From: Cohnella sp. OV330
GTDB lineage: Bacteria; Bacillota; Bacilli; Paenibacillales; Paenibacillaceae
DNA length: 64,000 bases
NCBI RefSeq assembly: GCF_900112065.1
Contig: NZ_FOKE01000005.1
Span: 186,001-250,000 of the forward strand
Direction: 5' to 3'
Part shown: piece after piece, positions 1-7,924 of the stretch
How positions within the stretch are numbered: the first letter of the stretch is position 1
Layout of the letters: each line of letters begins with the position of its first letter
The notes under the pieces: generated by a model
Told to the model about the DNA's origin: nothing
Database searches by the model: none
The model's input: only the letters and a program-made list of their open reading frames with translations
Translations under genes and position numbers: made by a program

Positions 1-450
1 CCAATAGCCGCCGGACTTGCCGCCTATCACCTTCGGGTACCAATCCGATTTTTTGACGTCGGCGTCGATGAGCAGGATGTCGCCGAACAAGAACGTGTCG
101 TTCGTCGTGTACAGATTGAGATGGGCGACGTCGCGCGTCGTGCGCACGGCCGAGATGAAGGGAAAGTAATACTCGGCGTAGTCGTCGTAAGCATCTTTGT
201 AGTCGGCGTACCGCGTTTCCAAGATGCCGTCGATCGTATTGTTCAGGAACAGCGTGTTCGGGATCAATTCATAGGATTCGAGCTTGTTGTCGAGGTTGTT
301 GGCCACCTGCGACAGCGACAAAGAGGCGTTCTCGATGACCCGCTCGTAGACGAGCGCGCTGCTTCGCTGAACGAGCACATAGGTCACCGACCCGAGCAGG
401 AACAGGACGATGAACAGGTTGGCGAGAATGAGTTTTGTCCGGATTTTCAT
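1..450 (-). CDS. Sensor histidine kinase, N-terminal part (truncated by window edge)
   Basis: The first 150 residues are visible. They start with a short cytoplasmic tail (MKIRTKLILANLF), one membrane helix at about residues 7-27, and then the beginning of an extracellular Cache-like sensor region (YERVIENASLSLSQVANNLD, then aromatic-rich sequence). This is the N-terminal design of YesM-type kinases that pair with AraC-type regulators. The start ATG at 450 has a GGGAG-type ribosome site about 7 nt upstream. The gene follows a solute-binding lipoprotein on the same strand, so it probably senses the sugar imported by that transporter. The kinase core lies outside the window, so the assignment rests on the N-terminus and the context. 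Confidence 0.8.
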   Translation of the reverse strand, partial: MKIRTKLILANLFIVLFLLGSVTYVLVQRSSALVYERVIENASLSLSQVANNLDNKLESYELIPNTLFLNNTIDGILETRYADYKDAYDDYAEYYFPFISAVRTTRDVAHLNLYTTNDTFLFGDILLIDADVKKSDWYPKVIGGKSGGYW

Positions 451-503
451 GCGTCGCTTCTCCCGGCATCCCGGGCTTTTGCAAGCCCTTTCTTGGTAAA
501 GAT

Positions 504-597
504 AATACTCCTTGCCCGTCTTGCCAGACAAGGAGTATTTCTGGCTGCTTCAGCTTCCCGCCTTCGTGACGGCGCCAGGCGCCGTCACGAAGGCGGG
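504..597 (-). terminator. Two hairpins between solute-binding protein and sensor kinase
   Basis: There are two inverted repeats in the 155-bp gap. Arms 557-573 and 581-597 are 17 bp with a 7-nt loop, and arms 504-514 and 529-539 are 11 bp with a 14-nt loop. Reading on the minus strand, the strong hairpin comes first and neither has a clean U-run (the second is followed by ATCTTT). They probably stabilise the lipoprotein mRNA 3' end or allow partial termination before the kinase gene. Confidence 0.55.
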
Positions 598-605
598 GCG
601 TAAGG

Positions 606-2348
606 TCATCCCCCGATCGTGCTCTCGTAAGTCGCGTTAAAGTCCGCCCACAGCTGCGTATACGCTTTGTTCATGTCGTCGAGTCCGCTCTTTTGGATCG
701 AACCCACCATCGTCGTCCAAGAGCTCTCGAATTCGTCGTCGCTCTTGCTCATGACGATCTTCGGCAGGTTTTTGCGCCAAGCGTCGTCGATCTTCTGCTG
801 CTGCACCTTCACGCTCTCAGGCGGCGTGAGCTGCCACAGGTACCCGGGCACGAAGTTGACCGGAGGCAGGAAGTCCGCCCACACCTGCTTGCCGTATGCG
901 GCCAGCGTCGCTTTGGTCGTGTCGTCGTACGTCTGCACGACGGAATCCTTGGTGAGCGGCGTCGCGTAGTCGCCGTCCGCGAGCTTGGCGCCGTTGCCGA
1001 TGCCGAACCACGGCATCCCGCCCGTGCCGGTGCTCTTGAAGCCGCGCTTGTAGTCGACGTCGGGATCCGAGCTGCGCTGCGCGAGCAAGCCTTCGGCCAC
1101 CGTTCTCTTGCCATCCTGCACCGTATAATCTTCGCTCTCGATGCCCCACTGCGTCAGCACTTGCCCTTCGTCGGAGAACAGGTAGTCGATGAACTGGATG
1201 ATGCGCTCCGGGTTTTTGGCGCCGGCGCTGATCGTCCACGAGAGGCCGCCGCCCGCCGTCGGCGTCATGGCGTTAGAGTGGTCGTCGACGTTCTCGTTGG
1301 CGTAGATCGGCAGATGGGCGTAGGTGCTGCCCGGCTTGCCTGCGGCGCGCAGCGCCTTCTCCGAATCCCCGAGGAACCAACCCGGCGCATAAGCGGCGAG
1401 CACGCGGCCTTGGGAGATTTTCGCCTGGATACTGTCCAGCGAGAACGCTTCCTTATCGAACAATCCGTCGCGGTAAAGCTTGTTCAGGAACTTATAATAG
1501 CTCTTGGCGTCGTCGGTTACGGGAATGTAGTTGACGTCCCCATTGTCCTGGACTTTGAAGTTGCCGTTGTCCGGCCAGCCGTTGGAGCTGACGATCGGAT
1601 TGTTGAAGGAGATGTTCATCGTATAGCTGAGCATCGCGGCGGCGAAGCCGATCGTGTCCTTGCCGTCCACTTTGGGATGCTTTTCTTTGTAAGCCTTGAT
1701 GAGCTCGTACAGCTGGTCGAGCGTCTTCACCTGCGGATAACCCGCTTCCTTCAGCACGTCTTGCTGGATAATGAAGTTGCCCGTCGCGTCCGGCGAGGCT
1801 TCCTGGCTGGCGTTGACGTTGTATAGGGCGTAGATTTTACCGTCCTTGTCCTTCAGCAGGTTGTAGTACTTGCCGAATTTCTCCTTAATATGCGGGCCGT
1901 ATTGATCGATGAGATCGTTCAGCGGTATGATCGCGCCGGCGTCTTTGTACTTTTGCGTGTACTTGGGGTCGAGCGAGATGATGTCGGGATAGTCGTTCGA
2001 GGCGAGCCACAGGTCCCACTTTTGGAACTGATCGCCTACGGTCAGGTCGTATTTCAAGCTGACGCCGGTTTTCTCGGTCAGCTTCTTCGTGATCGGCGAT
2101 TCCCAGGTAAGCTTGTCGTCCGACGTGTTGATCGTATACGTGATCGGCGTCAGATCCTGGGACGGCGCGGCGCTGGCCGAGGCCGAGCCGGACGCGGCAG
2201 CCGAGCTCGATGCGGGAGCGCTTTCAGTTTGGCTTGCGGAAGGCGAAGCGCCTTCGTTGTCGTTGCCCGAGCAGCCGGTGACGAGGCCTGCGAGCAGGAC
2301 CGCCGAGGTGCCGAGCGCAAAGCCGTATTTGCGTTTGACCATTTTCAT
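606..2348 (-). CDS. Sugar ABC transporter extracellular solute-binding lipoprotein
   Basis: A 580-residue family 1 solute-binding protein of the LplA/YtcQ type. It has a lipoprotein signal peptide with lipobox LVTGC, so Cys is acylated and the protein sits on the outer face of the membrane. A Ser/Ala/Gly-rich linker of about 45 residues follows, then a long alpha/beta binding domain. It is expected to capture an oligosaccharide for the two permeases encoded just upstream. Start: an upstream in-frame ATG at 2363 overlaps the ribosome site, so ATG 2348 is preferred, with GAGAGGG 6 nt before it. The substrate cannot be read from sequence; the GH42 gene nearby suggests a galactoside. No ATPase gene is present, as is usual for importers that share an MsmX-like ATPase. 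Confidence 0.9.
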   Translation of the reverse strand: MKMVKRKYGFALGTSAVLLAGLVTGCSGNDNEGASPSASQTESAPASSSAAASGSASASAAPSQDLTPITYTINTSDDKLTWESPITKKLTEKTGVSLKYDLTVGDQFQKWDLWLASNDYPDIISLDPKYTQKYKDAGAIIPLNDLIDQYGPHIKEKFGKYYNLLKDKDGKIYALYNVNASQEASPDATGNFIIQQDVLKEAGYPQVKTLDQLYELIKAYKEKHPKVDGKDTIGFAAAMLSYTMNISFNNPIVSSNGWPDNGNFKVQDNGDVNYIPVTDDAKSYYKFLNKLYRDGLFDKEAFSLDSIQAKISQGRVLAAYAPGWFLGDSEKALRAAGKPGSTYAHLPIYANENVDDHSNAMTPTAGGGLSWTISAGAKNPERIIQFIDYLFSDEGQVLTQWGIESEDYTVQDGKRTVAEGLLAQRSSDPDVDYKRGFKSTGTGGMPWFGIGNGAKLADGDYATPLTKDSVVQTYDDTTKATLAAYGKQVWADFLPPVNFVPGYLWQLTPPESVKVQQQKIDDAWRKNLPKIVMSKSDDEFESSWTTMVGSIQKSGLDDMNKAYTQLWADFNATYESTIGG

Positions 2349-2413
2349 AGGACACCCTCTCAATTTGTGTGTGAATTTCTATATCAACGGAAGGGTTCTT
2401 CCGTATGATACCG

Positions 2414-3295
2414 CTATTCTTTCATGGCGCCAATCGTAATTCCTTTGACGAAATACTTCTGCAGGAACGGGTAGACGAACAGGATCGGCAGCGTGACGAC
2501 CATCGTGATCGCCGCCCGGATCGACTCCGGATTGTTGCGGATCGCTTGGACGTTGGCATGTCCGTTGTCGCTCACGATCTCGTTGGCCGACTGGATCAGC
2601 ACCTTTTGCAGCGTGTACTGCAGCAGGCTTAGGTTCTGATTGCGGCTGGCGTACAGATAGTTGTCGAACCAGGAGTTCCAGTGACCGACCGCGATAAAAA
2701 GGGCGATCGTGGACAGTACCGGCAGGCTGATCTGGAGCACGATGCGGAACAAAACCTGAAAGTCGCTCGCCCCGTCGATTTTCGCCGACTCCGTGATGCC
2801 GTCGGGAAGCTGCTCGAAATAGCTTCGCATGATGATGACGTTGTAAACGCTGATGAGCAAAGGCAGAATGTACACCGCAAAGTGATTCATCAGATGCAGG
2901 TTGCGAATGAGCAGGTAGGTCGGGATGAGGCCGCCGTTGATGTACATCGTAAGCACGAGGACGACATTCAGCTGCTTGCGGAGGAAAAACTCCTTGCGGC
3001 TGAGCGCGTAGGCGAGCAGCGTCGTACAGAACAGTCCGAGCGTCGTACCGAGCACCGTACGTATGACCGAGCGCACGCCCGCCATTAACAGACCGTTCTC
3101 GCGGAAAATAATCTCGTAATTCAGCAGCGTCCACTTCCGCGGCAGAAAGTAGATGCCGCCGCGCATCGTGTCAAGCGTGTCGTTCAGCGAGATCGCGAGC
3201 AGATTGAGAAAAGGAAACACCGTGGCAAAACCGAGCAGTGCTAGTAAAACGTAATTAAACGTGTTGAACGCGTAGTTGCCGCGAGCGCGGTTCAT
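2414..3295 (-). CDS. Carbohydrate ABC transporter permease (LplC/YtcP type)
   Basis: A 293-residue inner-membrane permease with six predicted helices. The cytoplasmic EAA loop, which docks the ATPase, is visible as ESAKIDGASDFQVLFRIVLQ near residues 185-205. The start (MNRARGNYAFNTFNYVLL) and the C-terminal QKYFVKGITIGAMKE are typical of the YtcP branch of the CUT1 family. It pairs with the LplB-type permease whose gene ends 34 bp upstream, and its gene ends 65 bp before the lipoprotein start. Gene order permease B, permease C, binding protein is standard for these oligosaccharide importers. Confidence 0.93.
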   Translation of the reverse strand: MNRARGNYAFNTFNYVLLALLGFATVFPFLNLLAISLNDTLDTMRGGIYFLPRKWTLLNYEIIFRENGLLMAGVRSVIRTVLGTTLGLFCTTLLAYALSRKEFFLRKQLNVVLVLTMYINGGLIPTYLLIRNLHLMNHFAVYILPLLISVYNVIIMRSYFEQLPDGITESAKIDGASDFQVLFRIVLQISLPVLSTIALFIAVGHWNSWFDNYLYASRNQNLSLLQYTLQKVLIQSANEIVSDNGHANVQAIRNNPESIRAAITMVVTLPILFVYPFLQKYFVKGITIGAMKE

Positions 3296-3329
3296 CGATT
3301 CGCATCTCCTTCCTTGCGGCCGGCCGCTG

Positions 3330-4307
3330 CTAGAACAGCCGGCTTTGATTGGTCTTGCGGGCCAGGTAGTTGACGCCCAGCACCATCAGCACGCTGACGA
3401 CGGATTTGAACATGCTGATCGCGACGCCGTACGAATAATCGCCGAGCTGCTGCGAGTACCGGAGCGCGTACAGATCGAGCACCTCCGAATAATCGATCGT
3501 CATCGCGTTGCCGAGCAGAAACTGCGACTCGTACCCGCTCTGGATGATCCACCCGACCGATATGATCAGCAGCAGGATCGCCGTCGGCATCAGCCCGGGA
3601 ATCGAGATATAGCGCATTTTCGCCCAACGGCTCGCACCGTCCACTTCCGCCGCTTCGTAATGCTCCGGATTGAGCCCGCCCAGGATGGCCAGATAAATGA
3701 TCGTGTTCCAGCCGACTTCCTTCCACAGGTTGGCGATCGTATGGATGACCCAGAACAGCTTCGGATTGGACATGAAGTAGTAAGGGTCATTCAGTATGCC
3801 TACTTGTACGAGAATCTGGTTGAGCGTTCCTCCGTCCGGGGAGAGCAGCTGCGTGACGATGTTGGCGATGACGACCCAGGAGACGAAGTGGGGAATGTAC
3901 GTGATCGTCTGAATCGTTCGTTTGAAAAACCGCGCCCTGACTTCGTTCAACAGCAGCGCGAGCGCGATGGCGCCAACGAACGAGACAATCAGGTTCAGCA
4001 CGCCCATGACGAGCGTATTGCGGAGCACGTGGTAGAACTGCTGGTCCTTGAACAACAGCTTGAAGTTGTCCAGTCCGACGAACGGACTGTGCAGAATGCC
4101 TTTTCCCAGCGTGTACTTCTGAAACGCCATGATCCATCCCCACAGCGGGACGTAGGAAAATAGAATGACGATCAGTACGAACGGAATGGACATGATCAGC
4201 AATTGATGCTGGCTTGCGATCAATCCGCCTAGGCTTTGTTTGCGCCGAGGCTTCCGCCGGATTGCCTCTGTCTGAGACGGGACAAGGCTTTTCGCGGTAT
4301 CGGCCAT
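3330..4307 (-). CDS. Carbohydrate ABC transporter permease (LplB/YteP type)
   Basis: A 325-residue partner permease. After a basic N-terminal tail of about 35 residues it has six predicted helices, with the EAA loop visible as YEAAEVDGASRWAKMRYIS. The second half has the motif QSGYESQFLLGNAMT found in LplB-like proteins. It is the first gene of the transporter block. It starts 144 bp after the beta-galactosidase stop and has its own promoter candidate at 4355-4383. The ribosome site AGAGGGA precedes ATG 4307. Confidence 0.93.
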   Translation of the reverse strand: MADTAKSLVPSQTEAIRRKPRRKQSLGGLIASQHQLLIMSIPFVLIVILFSYVPLWGWIMAFQKYTLGKGILHSPFVGLDNFKLLFKDQQFYHVLRNTLVMGVLNLIVSFVGAIALALLLNEVRARFFKRTIQTITYIPHFVSWVVIANIVTQLLSPDGGTLNQILVQVGILNDPYYFMSNPKLFWVIHTIANLWKEVGWNTIIYLAILGGLNPEHYEAAEVDGASRWAKMRYISIPGLMPTAILLLIISVGWIIQSGYESQFLLGNAMTIDYSEVLDLYALRYSQQLGDYSYGVAISMFKSVVSVLMVLGVNYLARKTNQSRLF

Positions 4308-4354
4308 CTCTTGATCCCTCTTTCTTGCCTTCTCTGTCTGATGCTTATAATCTG

Positions 4355-4383
4355 ATTATGCGCTGGGTCCCTTGGATCAACAA
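4355..4383 (-). promoter_or_regulatory. Candidate sigma-A promoter of the transporter operon
   Basis: On the minus strand TTGTTG (4378-4383) and CATAAT (4355-4360) are separated by exactly 17 bp. It lies about 50 bp upstream of the first permease gene and downstream of the GH42 gene, so the importer could be transcribed separately from the enzyme. The hexamers match the consensus only moderately. Confidence 0.5.
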
Positions 4384-4443
4384 CCTGTTCGATCCGCTTC
4401 CTTCACCCCTCAAACGAGAGGCGCGATCCGCCTGCGAATCGGC

Positions 4444-4463
4444 GCGGTCCGCTAGCGGACCGC
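4444..4463. repeat. 20-bp perfect palindrome over the GH42 stop codon
   Basis: GCGGTCCGCTAGCGGACCGC is fully self-complementary and includes the TAG stop of the beta-galactosidase gene. No U-run follows on the minus strand, so it is not a classic terminator. It could fold in RNA and limit read-through from the enzyme gene into the transporter genes. Confidence 0.6.
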
Positions 4464-6461
4464 CCGCTCGAAGACGAGTACGCCGTTTGCCTCAAGCCAA
4501 ACTTCTCCAGCCTGCTTGACGCCTGCGATCAGCTCGTCCAGCGGCTCGGCAAGCGCGAGCGCGGCCGGCTGCTCGTTATGATTGAGGACGAATACGTATT
4601 CCTTATCGCCGTTCTTCCTGCGCGCGATCTCAACCCCCGCCGGCGCCGAGATGCCATGGATCGGCTTCACGCCGGCATGCGCGCAAATTCGGTCCATCAG
4701 CGCCGCCATCAGCACTTGCGTCGGCTCCGTGGCGAAGTAATAGGCCGTTCCGCTTCCGTACGCATGCCGGGTTGCGGCAGGCGTGCCCGCGAAAAAGTCT
4801 TCCCCGTACCAGGCGATCGCCTCCGCGCCCTCGAGCTCGAGGATGTCGTACCATACGCGTCCCGCGAAGCCTTCCGGGGCACGCTCCCCTTGTTCTAGCG
4901 TGACCGCCCGCGCGTCCGCCTGCCGCAACGATCCGTAATCGGCCACGCGAAGTCCGAGCAGATCCCTGTACGCGCCCGGAATCGTCCGCTCCTCCATCCG
5001 ATTGTCGGGGCGCTTGATGCCCGCCCGGAAGTCCAGCACGACCGTACCGCCCGCACTGGCATATGCATAGAGCGCCTCGGCCGCCGCCGGATCCGTCAGC
5101 ATATCGTGAGGCACGACGACGAGGCGATACTTCCCGAGCGGCGCGTCTGGCGCGACGATATCAACCGGGATATGCCGCTCGTAGAAGTATCTGCAATAGG
5201 TCTTCAAGTGCGCCATATAGCGGTGGCCGAACGACTGCGGTTGGATATCCATCGCCCATTCGTTATCATACGAGCGGAGGACGGCGACCTCAGCGACCGC
5301 ACCGGCGCCAAGCCACCTGCCGGACAGCCGCTGCAGCTCCTCGCCCGTTCGCTTGGCCTCTTCGAATCTCCGTCCCGGAATGCCGTCATGCGGCAGCAGG
5401 CCGTGCCAGTATTGTTCGGCCCCGAACAAGCAAGTACGCCATCGGAAATACAAAATCGCGTCCGCCCCATGCGCAACCGCCTGATACGTCCACCTGCGCA
5501 GCTCGCCGGGCTTCGGCATCGCGAAGATGAAATTCCCGCCAGGCGAGCCGCTCTGCTGCTCCATCACCCAGAAGGGCTGACGCTTCAGCCCCCACGTCAT
5601 ATCGTGCTGAACCGCCGGATTCAGCGGATCCGCCTTCTCGTCGAAATGAAGGTTTGGATAGTTGTCCCAGGACGCGAAGTCCAGCTGACCGGCCAGCTTG
5701 TACGCGTCGACCTCCGCGAAGTAACCCATGAAGTTATGCGTGATCGGCTTGTCCGGCGACTCGCGCCGCAGCACGTCGACTTGGACCTGCTGGTACTCGG
5801 CGACCGAATCGGACGCAAAGCGCATATAGTCCAGATGCAATCCGGGATTGTGCATCGGGAACACCGTGTACGCCGGCAGCCCGATTTCTTCCCATTCATT
5901 GTAGATGTGACTCCAAAACACCGTTCCCCACGCTTCGTTCAGCGTGCCGATGTCGCCGTATTTGTTTTTCAGCCACCTTTGAAATGCCGCTCGGCAATTG
6001 TCGCAGTAGCATCGGATCGTGTCCGTGCAGCCGAACTCGTTGTCGATCTGCCAGGCGGTGACATGGGCGTGCCCGCCATATCTCTTCGCCATCCGTTCCA
6101 CGATGTCCGCGCTGAGCCGCCGGTATTCCGCATGGTTGTAGCAATAATGACGGCGGTTGCCGAAGCCTCTCGCATGACCCTTTTCGTCTCGCATATACAA
6201 GTCCGGATGCCGGTCCATAAGCCACTTTGGCGGCGTCGCGGTTGGCGTCCCCAACACCGTTTGAATGCCATGCGCAGCCAGCACACCGATGATCTCGTCC
6301 AGCCACGACCAATCGAATTCGCCGGGGCGCGGCTCCATTTTCGACCATGCAAATTCCGCGATGCGCACGACATTGACGCCCGCTTCGCGCATGAGCGCCG
6401 CATCGATCGGCCAACGCGCCTTCGGCCACTGCTCCGGATAATAACAAACGCCATATCGCAT
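4452..6461 (-). CDS. Beta-galactosidase, glycoside hydrolase family 42
   Basis: A 669-residue cytoplasmic GH42 enzyme without a signal peptide, close to the usual family length. The N-terminal TIM barrel starts with MRYGVCYYPEQWP. The general acid/base is Glu142 in WQIDNEFG and the nucleophile is Glu301 in PFWVMEQQSG. Cys107, Cys151, Cys153 and Cys156 match the structural zinc site of the family. A beta-galactosidase trimerisation domain and a small C-terminal beta domain follow. It should hydrolyse terminal beta-galactosides, probably oligosaccharides delivered by the adjacent importer. GGGAGG lies about 7 nt before ATG 6461. Family assignment is firm; the natural substrate is inferred from context. 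Confidence 0.95.
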   Translation of the reverse strand: MRYGVCYYPEQWPKARWPIDAALMREAGVNVVRIAEFAWSKMEPRPGEFDWSWLDEIIGVLAAHGIQTVLGTPTATPPKWLMDRHPDLYMRDEKGHARGFGNRRHYCYNHAEYRRLSADIVERMAKRYGGHAHVTAWQIDNEFGCTDTIRCYCDNCRAAFQRWLKNKYGDIGTLNEAWGTVFWSHIYNEWEEIGLPAYTVFPMHNPGLHLDYMRFASDSVAEYQQVQVDVLRRESPDKPITHNFMGYFAEVDAYKLAGQLDFASWDNYPNLHFDEKADPLNPAVQHDMTWGLKRQPFWVMEQQSGSPGGNFIFAMPKPGELRRWTYQAVAHGADAILYFRWRTCLFGAEQYWHGLLPHDGIPGRRFEEAKRTGEELQRLSGRWLGAGAVAEVAVLRSYDNEWAMDIQPQSFGHRYMAHLKTYCRYFYERHIPVDIVAPDAPLGKYRLVVVPHDMLTDPAAAEALYAYASAGGTVVLDFRAGIKRPDNRMEERTIPGAYRDLLGLRVADYGSLRQADARAVTLEQGERAPEGFAGRVWYDILELEGAEAIAWYGEDFFAGTPAATRHAYGSGTAYYFATEPTQVLMAALMDRICAHAGVKPIHGISAPAGVEIARRKNGDKEYVFVLNHNEQPAALALAEPLDELIAGVKQAGEVWLEANGVLVFERAVR

Positions 6462-6545
6462 GGCACAACCTCCCTCCGGTTTCTTCTATTATCCGCGCGC
6501 GGCTCCGCAGCGGACACCGGAGGAATCGGAGGAATTAGCCCGCCA

Positions 6546-6564
6546 AGTCAGCGGATTGCTGACT
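6546..6564. promoter_or_regulatory. Dyad (operator-like) upstream of GH42
   Basis: AGTCAGC (6546-6552) and GCTGACT (6558-6564) form a perfect 7-bp dyad with a 5-nt spacer, 85 bp upstream of the GH42 start in an otherwise AT-rich leader. This is a plausible regulator site for the galactoside operon. No regulator gene for it is visible in the window. Confidence 0.45.
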
Positions 6565-6601
6565 CTCCAACATAATCCATATTTTTACATACGCATAGTT
6601 C

Positions 6602-7771
6602 AGCCTCTCTTTTTGCGCTTCATACCACTATCCCATCGAATCAGCCGCTTGCTTTTAAGCCCTTCACCGCAAATAAAATACTTGAAATAGGAACAAACGT
6701 TCGATATAATGGTAAAAAAAGGTCCTGTGGAGGCGCGCCATGCCAGTTGAAGCCGATACTTATGAGCAGTTTTGCCAACGGTTTTCGTCGGATGCTGCCT
6801 GCGCGCATGCACTATTTGCGCTTCGCTGGCCCGAAGGATTCCGCTGTCCGGCCTGTCGCTGCAGCCGTTTCTCGCTCATTCGAACCCGGAGACTTCCGCT
6901 GTATCAGTGCGCCTCGTGCCGTCGTCAGACTTCCATTATTTCAGGCACGATCATGGAAGGAAGCCGTACGCCGCTGCCGCGTTGGTTTCAGGCGATGTTC
7001 CTGCTCTCGCTGCCGGGCGGCATCAGCGCGCTTCGTTTAGCCGACGTTATTACCGTCACCTATAAGACGGCTTGGCACATTGCGCACAAGATTAGGTTCG
7101 CCCTCCAATCCGCAGAAGCTTCGAACCTCATCGATGCCGACTTTAGGCTCGATGCCTTTTATTACGGCTCGCCCCTCTATCAGGACGCCCAGCAGCCGCT
7201 GTTGATCGGCGCCTCGTTGAAAGACAATGAGCAGCCAGATCATGTCGTGCTTCATCAACCGGAGCCTTCTCATGTCGACCCGGTTAATAGGAGAGTGTTG
7301 GCATCGGGCTATCACGCCTTCTCCCGCAAGCATGCCGAGCCGCACGCCATACCATCGAGCGATCGCTACGGGAAGCTGCATGCCGCTGTATTCCCGATTG
7401 CGAAGACCGTATGCGCATGGCTGAACGATACCTTCAACGGTATCGGCGCCAAGCATTTGCAGGCGTATGTGGACGAGTTCGCGTTCCGACTGAACAAACA
7501 TTTGCAATCCGCTTCCGTGCTGCTTCCTTTATTGCGCTGGTGCTCGATCACGCGCGCCATCCAATACGACGAGCTCACCAGGCCCAAGCCCGTACTTGTC
7601 GTGCCATGGGTCTATTTCGGCAGCAAGTCGCGTTGGAAAGGCCGCCATATGAGCAGATGGGGAGCGTGAACAATCGCATTTGTTATTTTTAAAATAGTAT
7701 GCGTGTCGCCTTTTCTCGCAGCTCAATCTGATTCGATGGGATAATGGTATGAAATAGAAAAAAGAGGTTAT
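6602..7771 (+). mobile_element. IS1595-like insertion element with inverted repeats
   Basis: The transposase gene is flanked by inverted repeats at 6619-6644 and 7728-7753. The right arm reads CTGATTCGATGGGATAATGG followed by TATGAA, and the left arm matches its reverse complement at 25 of 26 bases. Weaker similarity extends outward through an A/T run plus CCTCT/AGAGG, giving arms of about 43 bp and an element of about 1.17 kb. No clear target duplication is seen. The left end lies 140 bp upstream of the GH42 gene, so insertion may have changed that gene's upstream region. Confidence 0.7.
6740..7669 (+). CDS. IS1595-family (ISXO2-like) transposase, possibly inactive
   Basis: 309 residues. 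An N-terminal zinc ribbon (CPAC about residue 38 and CASC about 61) is followed by the DDE core. LIDADFRLDAFYYG fits the first catalytic Asp strand, and the C-terminal GIGAKHLQAYVDEFAFRLN matches the conserved end of the family. Where relatives carry the second Asp in a TDGW-like context, this protein reads VLASGYHAF, so that Asp seems to be missing. That suggests an inactive copy, although my alignment is by eye. GGAGG sits 6 nt before the ATG. Confidence 0.8.
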   Translation: MPVEADTYEQFCQRFSSDAACAHALFALRWPEGFRCPACRCSRFSLIRTRRLPLYQCASCRRQTSIISGTIMEGSRTPLPRWFQAMFLLSLPGGISALRLADVITVTYKTAWHIAHKIRFALQSAEASNLIDADFRLDAFYYGSPLYQDAQQPLLIGASLKDNEQPDHVVLHQPEPSHVDPVNRRVLASGYHAFSRKHAEPHAIPSSDRYGKLHAAVFPIAKTVCAWLNDTFNGIGAKHLQAYVDEFAFRLNKHLQSASVLLPLLRWCSITRAIQYDELTRPKPVLVVPWVYFGSKSRWKGRHMSRWGA

Positions 7772-7880
7772 ATATCCCTGTCAATCCGCTTTATTTGACC
7801 CTCGACATGAGGTTTAGCGTTAAGAAGTCGTACTTTCGACCCGATTTCGCTATCTTGCGAAACCTTTTATCGAGAGAAGG

Positions 7881-7895
7881 CGTTTAACCTAAACG
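7881..7895. promoter_or_regulatory. Short dyad upstream of the amidase gene
   Basis: CGTTTA and TAAACG are separated by 3 nt, 30 bp before the amidase start. It could be an operator. The rest of the 155 bp between the IS end and the amidase start shows no gene, and no clear promoter was found. Confidence 0.3.
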
Positions 7896-7924
7896 TAATA
7901 GAACATCATGGATGAGGTGGAGAA

